Source: Bacteroidales bacterium UBA3709 (GTDB lineage: Bacteria > Bacteroidota > Bacteroidia > Bacteroidales > UBA932). Taken from it: a stretch of DNA of 64,000 nucleotides. The stretch spans positions 8,617 through 72,616 of the forward strand of contig DFIA01000008.1 in the NCBI GenBank assembly GCA_002372015.1. Reading direction: 5' to 3'. Positions 1 to 8,636 of this stretch are shown one piece after another (position 1 is the first letter of the stretch; each line of letters starts with the position of its first letter). Made by a program: the position numbers and the translations under genes. The notes beneath the pieces were generated by a model, which saw only the letters and a program-made list of their open reading frames with translations, ran no database searches and was not told the origin of the DNA.

Positions 1-1036
1 TCTCTTACAAGTTGGATGATTTGTGATAGGGCTGTGTGTTCTCCAATTTTTTCTGCTCTGAAAATAAAGCTGCCCATCTGGTTTACAGTTCCTGCAAATA
101 CTTTGTTGCCAAGCTTTTTCTCTATAGGCACACTCTCTCCGGAAAGCATGCTTTCATCTACAAAACTATTGCCCCCTACAACAATACCATCTACTGGTAT
201 TTTCTCTCCGGGCTTAACCACAACAATATCGCCAACTTCAACATCTTGTATATTTATACAGAGATGTTCTTTTTCAAGATTTATATCCTGCTCTCCGGCA
301 TACTCTGAATTGGAGCCATACCCTCTTCTTAGAATAGTTACTTTTTTAGGTTGCAGGCCGGCCAGTTTTTTTATTGCAGACGCAGTGGAATACTTAGCCC
401 TTTCTTCTAACAGCCTTCCCAATAGGATAAAAGCTATTATTACCGAAACTGATTCGAAATATACATGGCTTTCTAAGCCGTTACTTGTTAATACTGTAGG
501 GAATAGGGTATTAAAGACGCTAAAAAGGTAGGCTATGCCTGTAGAAAGAGATATGAGCGTATCCATATTGGCATGTGCATGCCTTGCCTGCTTCCACGCA
601 TTTATATAGAAAGTGCGCCCGAAGAATACTATAGACATTGTGGCTAATGCCCACATTATCAGGTTAGCAGTTTTTTGCGATAAAAATAAAGTGCCGGAAT
701 GTCTCATAGAAGCCATTCCTATAAACATAACAGGAATGGCTACAATTATCGCCCAAATAGTTTTCCTAACAAGCCTTTTGATTTTTTTTTTTCGTCTTGA
801 TTGTTTTGGGAGTTGGCCGATAGTGGTTCTGTATCCATATCGTAACCAGCTGCTACCACGGCTTGCTTAATTTGCTCCGGTGTTATTTTCTGCGAGTCAT
901 ATTCTATAAGAGCAGAGTTAGATGCGAGGTTTACGTTCACATCCTTAACACCTTCTAAACTTTCAATGGCCTTTCTTACGTGCGCTACGCACATTGCACA
1001 CATCATGTTCTTTACCGCAAAACTCTGTTTTACCAT
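1..1036 (-). CDS. copA: Copper-translocating P-type ATPase, N-terminal part, needs a -1 frameshift (partial)
   Basis: The gene runs off the left edge. An N-terminal heavy-metal-associated (HMA) domain with an MMCAMC metal site is followed, in the -1 frame, by membrane helices (one contains [14 protein letters not shown]), then the actuator domain with [13 protein letters not shown] and SGES, a variant of the P-type TGES loop. The phosphorylation (DKTG) and CPC motifs would lie beyond the window. The HMA frame ends at 746, while the ATPase frame is open from about 870 leftwards and has no ATG, GTG or TTG before the first membrane helices. The two frames join at a run of 11 A (minus strand, 782-792): re-reading one A there continues into the ATPase. 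Start chosen at ATG 1036 because it fits the HMA fold; a TTG at 1081 is weaker. The gene follows the reductase gene closely. Cu(I) export is inferred from the HMA motif. A homopolymer sequencing error would also explain the break. Confidence 0.8.
746..1036 (-). CDS. HMA-domain copper chaperone-like product, zero-frame reading of the copA-like gene
   Basis: Without a frameshift, translation from ATG 1036 gives about 96 residues: one HMA domain with MMCAMC near residue 10, then a lysine-rich tail ending [11 protein letters not shown] and a stop 11 codons past the A11 run. In E. coli, copA frameshifting is known to release a small CopZ-like copper chaperone from the same gene, and this product would have the same architecture. 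Whether it is made as a separate stable protein here is inference. If the A run is really 12 nt long, this product does not exist and the gene is a normal single-frame ATPase. Confidence 0.55.
   Translation of the reverse strand: MVKQSFAVKNMMCAMCVAHVRKAIESLEGVKDVNVNLASNSALIEYDSQKITPEQIKQAVVAAGYDMDTEPLSANSQNNQDEKKKSKGLLGKLFGR
782..792 (-). other. A11 slippery run joining the HMA and ATPase frames
   Basis: On the coding (minus) strand the sequence reads GAC G, then eleven A, then TCAAAAGG. In zero frame this is D-E-K-K-K-S; after a one-base backward slip it becomes [13 protein letters not shown] and enters the first ATPase helix. Runs of this length allow both ribosomal -1 slippage and transcriptional slippage. 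I see no obvious strong stimulatory hairpin immediately downstream, which slightly favours polymerase slippage or a sequencing error. Confidence 0.6.
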
Positions 1037-1081
1037 AACCGAATCTTCTATGTACTTGTCTGCAAATCTGAGTGGGCCCAA

Positions 1082-2410
1082 TTAGAACTCACGTGCAATT
1101 CTATCCATCAGGTCTGGAATAGGCAGATGCTGTGGACATTTACTTACGCATTCTTGGCAGTTGGCGCATTGCTCAGGTCCACCTCCTTGGGCAAATTCTT
1201 TGCGGAACGCTTGGGCAAATTCTGCTTTTTTCTTGGCATATTCCTCTGCGCTCTGGCTTTCTTTATTAGGAACGTGGCCGTTCATTACAAGTTCGTTGTA
1301 GGTAGTAAATACAGACGGTATCTCTACCTCAAACGGACAAGGCATGCAATAGCGGCAGGTGGTGCAGTTGATTCTTTTGTAACTCTGATATTCTAAAATA
1401 GCTTTCTGAAGAGTGGTCTGCTCCTGAAGCGTGAGCGGTTTAAAGTTGGTGAATGTTTTGACATTGTCTGTAAGATGTTCCATGTAGGTCATGCCGCTGA
1501 GGCTTACCAAAACATTAGGGAGAGAACCAAGGTATCTGAAAGCCCAAGAGGCTATTGTGTTGTCTGGATTAAGATCTTTAAGAATCTTATTGGCTGAGTC
1601 TGACAGATTAGCAAGTCTTCCGCCAAGGAGTGGTTCCATTATTACAGCAGGAATCTTTCTTTTGGCTAAAGATTCATACAGATATTCGCCATCTTTTTTC
1701 CAATCTATGTAATTGAGTTGTATTTGTACAAAATCCCAGTCGTGGAGGTCTATTACATGATCCCAGCAAGCTCGGTCTGAGTGGAAAGAAAAACCTAAAT
1801 TCTTGATTCTGCCTTTTTTCTTTTGTTCTAACAAATAGGCATAGCCGCCCATTTCTTCATACACTCTGTCGTAAGATTTTATATCAGAAATGGAATGTAG
1901 CAGATAGTAGTCAAAATAATCTACTCCGCATCTTACCAGTTGTTCTTCAAAGAATCTTGCTATATCTTCCTTTTGTTTTACCAAATAGCCGGGCATCTTG
2001 TCTGCTAAATAATATGAATCTCTCGGATATTTTTTTAGGGCTCTGCCTATTATATCTTCGCTCTTTCCTCCATGATAAACATAGGCGGTATCGTAGTAGT
2101 TAATTCCGTGAGCATAGGCATAATCTACAAGCTCTTGAACTTTTGCTTCATCAACAGGAGCATTTCTTCCCGTTCCGTTAGTAGGGAACCTCATACAGCC
2201 GAAGCCTATCATGGATATCTTATCTCCGTTTTTGGTATTTAGTCTCTTATCTACAGGAGTAATATCACCATTTGCCGCTTTGGCTTGAAGATTTTCTATA
2301 AAAGGGTTGTTTTTGAATGGTACTGTACTGGCAGCGAGTGCAGCTGCTCCAAGGCCAAAGATTTTTAAGGCTTTTCTTCTGCTTATTGCATTATTGCTGT
2401 TGTCTTTCAT
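1082..2410 (-). CDS. Tat-exported aldo/keto reductase with C-terminal 4Fe-4S motifs
   Basis: A 442-residue oxidoreductase. The N-terminus has a twin-arginine signal (SRRKALKIFG, Arg 11-12) followed by a hydrophobic AAALAAS stretch, so export as a folded cofactor protein is likely. The aldo/keto reductase barrel covers roughly 60-350: YYDTAYVYHGGKSE supplies the catalytic Asp/Tyr region, DKMP the Lys and LLHS the His. The C-terminus has two cysteine clusters, CTTCRYCMPCP and CANCQECVSKCP, of the bacterial ferredoxin kind. This AKR plus ferredoxin arrangement is common in Bacteroidota and clostridia; the substrate is unknown. The copA-like gene follows at once, so the two may be co-transcribed, although nothing in the sequence links this enzyme to copper. 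Confidence 0.88.
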   Translation of the reverse strand: MKDNSNNAISRRKALKIFGLGAAALAASTVPFKNNPFIENLQAKAANGDITPVDKRLNTKNGDKISMIGFGCMRFPTNGTGRNAPVDEAKVQELVDYAYAHGINYYDTAYVYHGGKSEDIIGRALKKYPRDSYYLADKMPGYLVKQKEDIARFFEEQLVRCGVDYFDYYLLHSISDIKSYDRVYEEMGGYAYLLEQKKKGRIKNLGFSFHSDRACWDHVIDLHDWDFVQIQLNYIDWKKDGEYLYESLAKRKIPAVIMEPLLGGRLANLSDSANKILKDLNPDNTIASWAFRYLGSLPNVLVSLSGMTYMEHLTDNVKTFTNFKPLTLQEQTTLQKAILEYQSYKRINCTTCRYCMPCPFEVEIPSVFTTYNELVMNGHVPNKESQSAEEYAKKKAEFAQAFRKEFAQGGGPEQCANCQECVSKCPQHLPIPDLMDRIAREF

Positions 2411-2587
2411 ACACGGTATTGTTAGTTACACCCTGCAATTTACAAAAAAATTGGCATGGTATCAAATTGAGTGCTAATTTTGCTGTGAGATGCTTGTTAT
2501 GAATTATGTGTGTATGAGTTAGTATAAAATCTATCTAAAGTTTTGCTGTCTCAACATACGCATAAATTATAAAAGACTCTTCTGTAA

Positions 2588-3181
2588 TTAGTCTGGGAGT
2601 ATAATTACGGGCATTCCTACCCAAGCATAATTCTCTTTTAGGTGTATTATATCTTTATCGAGCAGGCGTATGCAGCCCTCGCTGCCTCTGCCCGGTACGC
2701 TGTCTTCGTTGTTTGTGCTACCGTGAATGCCTATACCGCTCCACTTGTAAGTGTTTAAGCGTAAAAACCATTTGCCGTATGCAAGAATACTGCCTCTGCC
2801 ATCGCCAAAATCGTGTTTCCAATATCCGGCAGACTGAATCTGAGAAATTTTAAAAGGCTTGCCTTCTTCCGATTCCGGAGTTCTCATATCTCCTTTCTTT
2901 TGTTTGTTTCCAGTGTTCTTGCCTATACATACAGGGTATTCGGCAATAAGTGTTTTTTCTCTATTTACCTTTGCATATACATAGAGTTTGAATTCTTTTT
3001 TAGAAACTACTATGTATGAAGAACTTTTGCTAAAAGCTCCTGTGTAGTGGACTTTTGTAGCAGAAGTATCTCTTTGGGCCTTCTGCGTTTGCAGGGCATG
3101 GGTTTGATTTATGTAGCCGATAGTTAAAAATGCTGTAAGTGCCAAGTGCAAAAGGCCATGATATAAAATATTGTTTTTCAT
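2588..3181 (-). CDS. L,D-transpeptidase (YkuD family)
   Basis: A 197-residue exported protein. Residues 1-30 form a signal peptide or anchor ending near QTHA. The catalytic YkuD domain carries YPVCIGKNTGNKQKKGDMRT, then IHGS (His about 153) and SEGCIRL (Cys about 170), the His/Cys signature of L,D-transpeptidases. Such enzymes form 3-3 cross-links in peptidoglycan or attach proteins to it, in the periplasm. The gene stands alone with about 180 nt of non-coding DNA before the next gene. No LysM or peptidoglycan-binding domain is present, so this is a minimal family member. Confidence 0.88.
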   Translation of the reverse strand: MKNNILYHGLLHLALTAFLTIGYINQTHALQTQKAQRDTSATKVHYTGAFSKSSSYIVVSKKEFKLYVYAKVNREKTLIAEYPVCIGKNTGNKQKKGDMRTPESEEGKPFKISQIQSAGYWKHDFGDGRGSILAYGKWFLRLNTYKWSGIGIHGSTNNEDSVPGRGSEGCIRLLDKDIIHLKENYAWVGMPVIILPD

Positions 3182-3213
3182 AGTTTATATTGTAGTAATA
3201 ATATTTATTGTAG

Positions 3214-3291
3214 TCTGGCTTATCGAAAAGTTTCTCGCCATGGCAAATCCAAGCAAGCTTGTCTTTGCTCATTTGGCTTATCGAAAAGGTT
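3214..3291. repeat. Dispersed intergenic palindromic repeat, copy 1
   Basis: One full unit, preceded by a short right-end fragment. The unit runs from AAGTTTCTCGCCATGGCAAA to GGCTTATCGAAAAGGTT, with an inner hairpin (CAAGCAAGCTTG area). The same unit recurs at 10.3-10.5 kb and, diverged, at 28.6, 51.7 and 57.0 kb. It fills the gap between the L,D-transpeptidase gene and the 3' end of cca. Confidence 0.8.
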
Positions 3292-3301
3292 ATATATAGT
3301 G

Positions 3302-4711
3302 TTATTTTTTGTGCTTTAGCCCCATTTCTGCTCCTTTTTGCTTCATGAGTTCAAAGGCTTGATTAAAATCGTTTTCTATATTTCCATCAAGGATGGCTTC
3401 TTTTATATATTCTTTGATAATGCCTATTTCCATACTTGGCTTTATGCCATAATATTCCATTATCAGCTCACCTGTAATAGGATTTTTGAAATTGCGGATA
3501 GCGTCTTTGGCTTCAACTTCCACCAGTTTTTGTCTTACAAGTTGAAAATTGGCCTTATGCTTTTTTACTTTGGCTTCGTTCTTTGAGGTAATGTCGGCCT
3601 CGCAAAGTGTCATAAGGTCGTCTATATCGTCTCCGGCATCAAAGAGTAGTCGTCTTATGGCAGAGTCTGTAACTGTGTCTTCTACAAGTGCTATGGGTCT
3701 GAGGTGTAGGGCTACAAGTTTTTGCACGTATTTCATTTTTTCATTCAGAGGCATCTTCAGTTGCTTGAATACAGTGGGAACCATCTTAGAACCGATGAAG
3801 TCGTGTCCGTGGAATGTCCAACCGGTGCCTGGCTCATATTTTTTTGTGGCCGGTTTGCCTATATCGTGAAGCAAAGCAGCCCATCTGAGCCATAAATTGT
3901 TAGTGTGTAGAGCTATATTATCTACAACCTGAATAGTATGTGCAAAATTTTCTTTATGCCCCTTGCCGTCCATTGTTTCAACTCCTTTTAAGGCCGAAAG
4001 TTGTGGCAAAAATTCTTCCAATAATTGCGTTTGTTGCAGGAGGTTGAGTCCAACAGAAGGTTTTTCTGAAAGCAAAATCTTGTGCATTTCTTCGGCAATT
4101 CTTTCTCGGCTTAGAATATTGAGCCTGTTGCGGTTTCTTTTGATGCTCTCTATAGATTCCGGCACTATGGTAAAGTTGAGTTGGCTTGCAAATCGTATGG
4201 CCCTAATCATTCTCAAAGGATCGTCTGAATAGGTAATATCTGGGTCTAATGGAGTTCGTATCAGGCCTTGCTGAAGATCTGCAACACCGTTAAACGGGTC
4301 TATTAGATTGCCATAGTCTTCTTTTTGAAGAGAAAAGGCTAATGCATTAATTGTAAAGTCGCGGCGTTTTTGATCGTCTTCTAAGCTTCCGCTTTCTACT
4401 GTAGGTTTGCGCGAGTTAAGATTGTATGACTCCTTTCTTGCGCCAACAAATTCGATCTGCATGTTGTTGTAGATAAACATAGCTGTTCCAAAGTTTTTGA
4501 AAACAGAAACCTTGCTGTGGATCTTTTGACTTACTGCCTGAGCTATTTCTATGCCGCTGCCTTCTATCACTATGTCTATATCGTTGCGTGGCCTTTGCAG
4601 AAAGCAATCTCTTACAAAGCCACCAATCACAAAGGCTCTAACGCCATGTTCTTTGGCTGTTTGCGATATTATCTGGAATATTTTGTCTTTCAGGAATATA
4701 TGATTATTCAT
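3302..4711 (-). CDS. cca: tRNA nucleotidyltransferase (CCA-adding) with HD domain
   Basis: A 469-residue protein that adds or repairs the 3' CCA of tRNAs. The class II nucleotidyltransferase head has GGFVRD (30-35) and the metal-binding DID (44-46), then RRDFTINAL and the DPLRMIRAIRFA helix of the tRNA-binding region. The C-terminal half holds an HD phosphohydrolase domain (HTIQVVDNI and LLHDIGKP). This domain order is usual in Bacteroidota, where the protein is often annotated as CCA tRNA nucleotidyltransferase or poly(A) polymerase family. A TACCTTTG -7 box lies at 4735-4742 on the minus strand, about 24 nt before the start. The stop codon is about 10 nt from repeat copy 1. Confidence 0.93.
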   Translation of the reverse strand: MNNHIFLKDKIFQIISQTAKEHGVRAFVIGGFVRDCFLQRPRNDIDIVIEGSGIEIAQAVSQKIHSKVSVFKNFGTAMFIYNNMQIEFVGARKESYNLNSRKPTVESGSLEDDQKRRDFTINALAFSLQKEDYGNLIDPFNGVADLQQGLIRTPLDPDITYSDDPLRMIRAIRFASQLNFTIVPESIESIKRNRNRLNILSRERIAEEMHKILLSEKPSVGLNLLQQTQLLEEFLPQLSALKGVETMDGKGHKENFAHTIQVVDNIALHTNNLWLRWAALLHDIGKPATKKYEPGTGWTFHGHDFIGSKMVPTVFKQLKMPLNEKMKYVQKLVALHLRPIALVEDTVTDSAIRRLLFDAGDDIDDLMTLCEADITSKNEAKVKKHKANFQLVRQKLVEVEAKDAIRNFKNPITGELIMEYYGIKPSMEIGIIKEYIKEAILDGNIENDFNQAFELMKQKGAEMGLKHKK

Positions 4712-4791
4712 AAACTCTTGCCGTTATTGTGCTGCAAAGGTACATACTAATAACATTCTTTGTGCGTTTTTGTGCCCAACTTGCTCAGTTC

Positions 4792-5283
4792 TCAACTTAA
4801 TTCTTGGTCCGGCTCAGATTGGTTGTAAAACGGAATGTCTTTAACAAAGCTATACTTTTTGTTTATCTTGTCATACTGGCAGGCAAATGTTTGAATGCCA
4901 TTTGTTACTACAATATACTCTACTTTCAGTATTAGGGCATATTGCCATATCTGTTCAAATACTTTTGTATTTATCTTTACAGAAGGTCTTTTACACTCCA
5001 CAATCATTTTTGGAAGCAACATTTTATCACCCTCTGTGGTTGTGGTGTTGGCATAGCAAACAATATCGCATCTGAGGCGAACATTACCCAGTGAAATTTC
5101 TGCTTCGCTTGTCATAAGGTGCAGCGGCCATTGCCTTTTTTCGTTGAGCCAGCGAATAAACTGTTGCCGTACATTCTCCTCCGGAGTAAAGGCCACATAT
5201 TTTTTTCTGAGCGGGTCAAAAATTTCTTCCATTATATTTGAGACTGGTGGTTTATTGGCAGTCTTTATTTTCTTCTTTGCCAT
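4792..5283 (-). CDS. Orphan HsdR N-terminal-like (type I restriction R-subunit N domain) protein
   Basis: A 163-residue protein matching the small 'type I restriction enzyme HsdR N-terminal domain' proteins widespread in Bacteroidota. It has the nuclease-like core RLRCDIVCY (the D of the PD-type motif) and MIVECKRPSVKI (the ExK motif), then an aromatic stretch with WQYALILKVEYIVVTNG. There are no helicase, methylase or specificity genes nearby, so it is not part of a restriction system. It is divergent from holA, a neighbourhood that recurs in the phylum. Its cellular function is not known. The PD-(D/E)xK core appears intact, so nuclease activity is possible. Confidence 0.75.
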   Translation of the reverse strand: MAKKKIKTANKPPVSNIMEEIFDPLRKKYVAFTPEENVRQQFIRWLNEKRQWPLHLMTSEAEISLGNVRLRCDIVCYANTTTTEGDKMLLPKMIVECKRPSVKINTKVFEQIWQYALILKVEYIVVTNGIQTFACQYDKINKKYSFVKDIPFYNQSEPDQELS

Positions 5284-5392
5284 ACGATTCCACTGCTTTA
5301 GGCATATTGTTGCAACCTGGCTGTATATTATGCAGCTGCCGTTGTAATTCTATGTAAAAATAATAAAAAACGAAATTTATAGGCTTTTAGCT

Positions 5393-5423
5393 TTTGATTA
5401 TTGCCCAAAAGGGCTTACTTTTG
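5393..5423 (+). promoter_or_regulatory. Bacteroidota-type promoter of holA
   Basis: TTTG at 5393-5396, a 19-nt spacer, then TACTTTTG at 5416-5423. The spacer contains the inverted repeat GCCCAAAAGGGC (5403-5414), a possible operator. A second -7-like TAAGTTTG follows at 5430-5437. The start codon is 40 nt downstream of the first box. Confidence 0.6.
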
Positions 5424-5463
5424 AAACTATAAGTTTGGATGGGCTTTTGAAGAAAAGAGTATT

Positions 5464-6504
5464 ATGGCAAAGAAGGTAGATAAGGAGGCAAGTATAAGGC
5501 AGTTCTCCAAAATTTTAGAAGATATACAAAACCGCAATTTTGCAGGCATTTATATATTGGCAGGCGAGGAACCTTATTATTCTGATGTTATTATAGAGGC
5601 ACTTAATTCTACTGTGCTAAAAGAGAATCAGAAAGACTTTAACCTGAGTATAGTGTATGGGAATGAAACAGATGCGGGGCAGGTTGTGTGCCTTTGCCGC
5701 AGATATCCTGTAGAGAGCGAGCATCAGCTTGTAATAGTAAAAGAAGCGCAGCAGTTGTCTTCTTTACAACCGTTTGAATATTACCTTAAAGCACCAGCTC
5801 CAGACACAATTTTAGTGTTATCTTTCACCGATAAATCTTTAGATCAGCGTACTTCTTTTTACAAGAATCTGAAAGGCAAGGCAGAGATTCTGGAGTCTGC
5901 TTGTTTGGATGAGTGGAAGGTGCCACAATGGATAACTTCCCATGTTCAGAAATTAGGATATTCAATAGAGCCTGAAGCGGCTCAATTATTAGCTCAGAGT
6001 ACGGGGGTTTCGCTCAGAAAAATTGTGTTGGAAGTAGATAAACTCATAAAGGGTACAGATGGTATGTTGATAAGGGTGGGGGATGTTGAGGTAAATACCG
6101 GTGTATCAAGAGACTATAATCCATTTGAATTGTGTAAGGCTATAGGAGGGAGAAATCCTTATCGTGCCTTTTCTATAGCAGAGGCATTTGCGGCCAACCC
6201 TAAAAAATATCCTATTCAGGCTACTCTTGGAGCTTTGTTTTTCTATTTTAATCAATTGCTTACGCTCCATGCTATGCTTTCTGAAGGCAATATAGATTTC
6301 TATCAGGCTTGCCAGAAGTTGGGAGTATTTGGCCCGCAGAGGGTTAATGAGTACAAGACAGCAGCTGCAAACTTTCCATTGCAGAAAACTATGGGTGTAA
6401 TATCGTTGATTAAAGATACCGACCTGAAATCTAAGAGTAATTACGGCGGTAATGCTACCGATGGTGCCTTACTTAACTCTTTGCTAACACGCTTGTTTGT
6501 ATAG
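5464..6504 (+). CDS. holA: DNA polymerase III subunit delta
   Basis: A 346-residue clamp-loader subunit. The N-terminal motor-like domain has IYILAGEEPYYSD (residues about 29-41) in place of a functional Walker A, as expected for delta, then VVCLCRRYPVESEHQLVIVKEAQQL, typical of the beta-clamp-binding face. The C-terminal helical collar includes RNPYRAFSIAEAF and ends NSLLTRLFV. Its role is to open the sliding clamp in the replisome. Length is normal. It has its own promoter and converges on alr with a single intervening base, with no visible terminator. Confidence 0.93.
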   Translation: MAKKVDKEASIRQFSKILEDIQNRNFAGIYILAGEEPYYSDVIIEALNSTVLKENQKDFNLSIVYGNETDAGQVVCLCRRYPVESEHQLVIVKEAQQLSSLQPFEYYLKAPAPDTILVLSFTDKSLDQRTSFYKNLKGKAEILESACLDEWKVPQWITSHVQKLGYSIEPEAAQLLAQSTGVSLRKIVLEVDKLIKGTDGMLIRVGDVEVNTGVSRDYNPFELCKAIGGRNPYRAFSIAEAFAANPKKYPIQATLGALFFYFNQLLTLHAMLSEGNIDFYQACQKLGVFGPQRVNEYKTAAANFPLQKTMGVISLIKDTDLKSKSNYGGNATDGALLNSLLTRLFV

Positions 6505-6505
6505 A

Positions 6506-7612
6506 TTATTTTACCACTCCCCTCTTAACTCGTTTAGCAACGGAGGTATATACTTCGTACGGTATGGTTTTAAGGGCGTTGGCAAGGTCTATGGCAGTAG
6601 GCTTATTGCCAAATACAGTTACTTCATCTCCTACTTTTACATTTTTAATATCTGTAACATCTAACATACACATATCCATGCAAACATTTCCTATGGTTGG
6701 GGCTAATTTGCCTTTGATACAGAATTTGGTTGCGCCATTACCTAAATGGCGATTTATACCGTCTGTGTATCCGAGCGGAATGGTGGCAATTTTTGACGGG
6801 CGGGTTATCTTGCCTGCACGGCTGTAGCCTACAGTTCCGTCTTTTGGGGTTAGTTCTTTTACCTGAATAATTCTGCATTTGAGGCAAGCTACAGGCATTA
6901 CATTCTTTTGATTTATAGCACTCACTCCATAGATGCCAATGCCGAGCCTAACCATATCTTTCTGAAACTGAGGGAATCTTTCTATGCCTGCGGAGTTAAG
7001 TATGTGCACTATGGGATGATAGCCTAAAACTTGTTCTACCTGCTGTACCATCTTGTCGAACAGGGCCACTTGCGACTTTGTAAACGAATCATATTTTTTA
7101 CTGTCTGAGGCGGCAAGATGGGAATATATGCTTTGAACTCTAATTTCTGGATGATTGCTGAGAAATCTAAGTAATTCTGGGAGTTCTTTTTCCATGAATC
7201 CAAGCCTGTGCATGCCGGTATCTAACTTGATATGAACAGGATATACATCTACATGCATTTTTTTTAGAGTTGCGGCAAACTTCTTTAGGGCAAATAGGGT
7301 TGGAATGCCCGGTTCTAAACCATATTCTACGATTTCTTTAAAGGATTCTGGGTCGGCAGTTAAAACTAAAATTGGGCTGGTTATATTTCCTTCTCGGAGC
7401 TCTATGCCTTCTACGGGTTGAGCTACCGCTAAATAATCAGAACCGGCTTTTTCCATAAGGCGGGCAAAATCTACTGCTCCATGTCCGTATGAATTAGCCT
7501 TTATGAGGATAAGCATTTTAGTAGTTTTCTTTAGAAAGCTTCTAAAATATTTGAAATTGTGGAGTGCGGCTTTGGTGCTTATCTCCATGTGTGCGAATGT
7601 GTTTCTTAGCAT
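6506..7612 (-). CDS. alr: Alanine racemase
   Basis: A 368-residue PLP enzyme that makes D-alanine for peptidoglycan. The PLP-lysine motif ILIKANSYGHG (Lys 38) sits near the N-terminus, and the second catalytic base is the Tyr in GTVGYSRAGK. PLGYTDGINR and NVCMDMCMLDVT are typical C-terminal strands. I set the start at ATG 7612, which overlaps the stop of the upstream epimerase as TAATG. A longer form starting at 7642 would extend 30 nt into that gene. The one-base overlap implies translational coupling with the epimerase gene. Confidence 0.93.
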   Translation of the reverse strand: MLRNTFAHMEISTKAALHNFKYFRSFLKKTTKMLILIKANSYGHGAVDFARLMEKAGSDYLAVAQPVEGIELREGNITSPILVLTADPESFKEIVEYGLEPGIPTLFALKKFAATLKKMHVDVYPVHIKLDTGMHRLGFMEKELPELLRFLSNHPEIRVQSIYSHLAASDSKKYDSFTKSQVALFDKMVQQVEQVLGYHPIVHILNSAGIERFPQFQKDMVRLGIGIYGVSAINQKNVMPVACLKCRIIQVKELTPKDGTVGYSRAGKITRPSKIATIPLGYTDGINRHLGNGATKFCIKGKLAPTIGNVCMDMCMLDVTDIKNVKVGDEVTVFGNKPTAIDLANALKTIPYEVYTSVAKRVKRGVVK

Positions 7613-8589
7613 TATTCTACCTTGTAAAAATCTGTGTACCACTTATAAAACTCGGCGATGCCGTTTTTTAGGGGGGTATTTGGCTTAAAGTTGTAATCTT
7701 GTTCTAATAACAAAGTAGAAGCAAATGTAGTGTAAACATCGCCTTTCTGCATGCCTTTCATCACTTTTTTGGCTTTTTTACCTGTAGTGTCTTCAATAGT
7801 GCGAATGAAGTCTGTTAGCTCTACAGGCTGCCTGTTGCCTATATTGTAAATTGGATGTTTAGACTTATTAGGGCCTTCTATTACAGCCACAATGCCTTTA
7901 ACGATATCTTTGATATAGCTGAAGTCTCTGCTTAGTTTGCCTTTATTGAATACCTCTATGGGCTCTCCTTCCAGTATTTTTTTCATGAATTTGTAGGGAG
8001 CCATATCTGGTCTTCCCCAAGGTCCATACACTGTAAAAAATCTGAGTCCTGTGCAGGAAAGATTCCTCTGCTGCATATATACATTGGCCATTAGTTCATT
8101 GGATTTTTTTGTGGCTGCATACAGGCTTTGAGGATTATCTGTACAATCTTGTTCTGCAAACGGTACCTTTGAGTTATTGCCATAAACGCTTGAAGAGCTG
8201 GCATATATTAGGTGCTTGATTTTATATTTTACGCAAAGTTCCAGTATGTTGAAAAAGCCTACAATATTGCTGTGAATATAGCTTGCCGGGTTTTCAAAGG
8301 AGTATCGTACACCGGCCTGAGCTGCAAGATTGCATACTTTGTCGAACTTACCTTTCTTAAAAATCTTTTCCATAGCAGGAAGGTCTGCAATATCCTTTTG
8401 CGAGAAAGAGAATAGACCTTTGTTTTTTGAAGTGCATTTTCTTATGTATGCAAGCCTTGCTTTTTTTAGAGAAGGCTCGTAGTAGGCATTCATGTTATCT
8501 ATACCCACAACTGTATGGCCGTTATTTATAAGTTCTATGGCGGTATGTGCTCCTATAAAGCCTGCAACTCCTGTTAAAAGTATTCTCAT
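7612..8589 (-). CDS. NAD-dependent nucleotide-sugar epimerase (UDP-glucuronate 4-epimerase-like)
   Basis: A 325-residue extended short-chain dehydrogenase. The NAD-binding GVAGFIG is at 7-13, followed by IDNMNAYYEPSLKKARL, typical of UDP-glucuronate epimerases. The catalytic part is ASSSSVYGN with SLYAATKK (the YxxxK pair), and TVYGPWGRPDMAPYKFMKKI lines the sugar pocket. It likely makes UDP-galacturonate or a related sugar for envelope polysaccharide or lipid A glycans. It is translationally coupled to alr downstream and is followed upstream by the glycosyltransferase genes on the same strand. Exact sugar specificity cannot be read from sequence. Confidence 0.85.
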   Translation of the reverse strand: MRILLTGVAGFIGAHTAIELINNGHTVVGIDNMNAYYEPSLKKARLAYIRKCTSKNKGLFSFSQKDIADLPAMEKIFKKGKFDKVCNLAAQAGVRYSFENPASYIHSNIVGFFNILELCVKYKIKHLIYASSSSVYGNNSKVPFAEQDCTDNPQSLYAATKKSNELMANVYMQQRNLSCTGLRFFTVYGPWGRPDMAPYKFMKKILEGEPIEVFNKGKLSRDFSYIKDIVKGIVAVIEGPNKSKHPIYNIGNRQPVELTDFIRTIEDTTGKKAKKVMKGMQKGDVYTTFASTLLLEQDYNFKPNTPLKNGIAEFYKWYTDFYKVE

Positions 8590-8636
8590 TTTCCTAATCT
8601 GTTCTGAAATCTAACCGAATAAAATCTGTAATATGC

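Noticed and set aside
16..870. Plus-strand open frames opposite the copper ATPase
   Set aside because: They are the antisense of the P-type ATPase coding sequence, and no protein family is evident in them.
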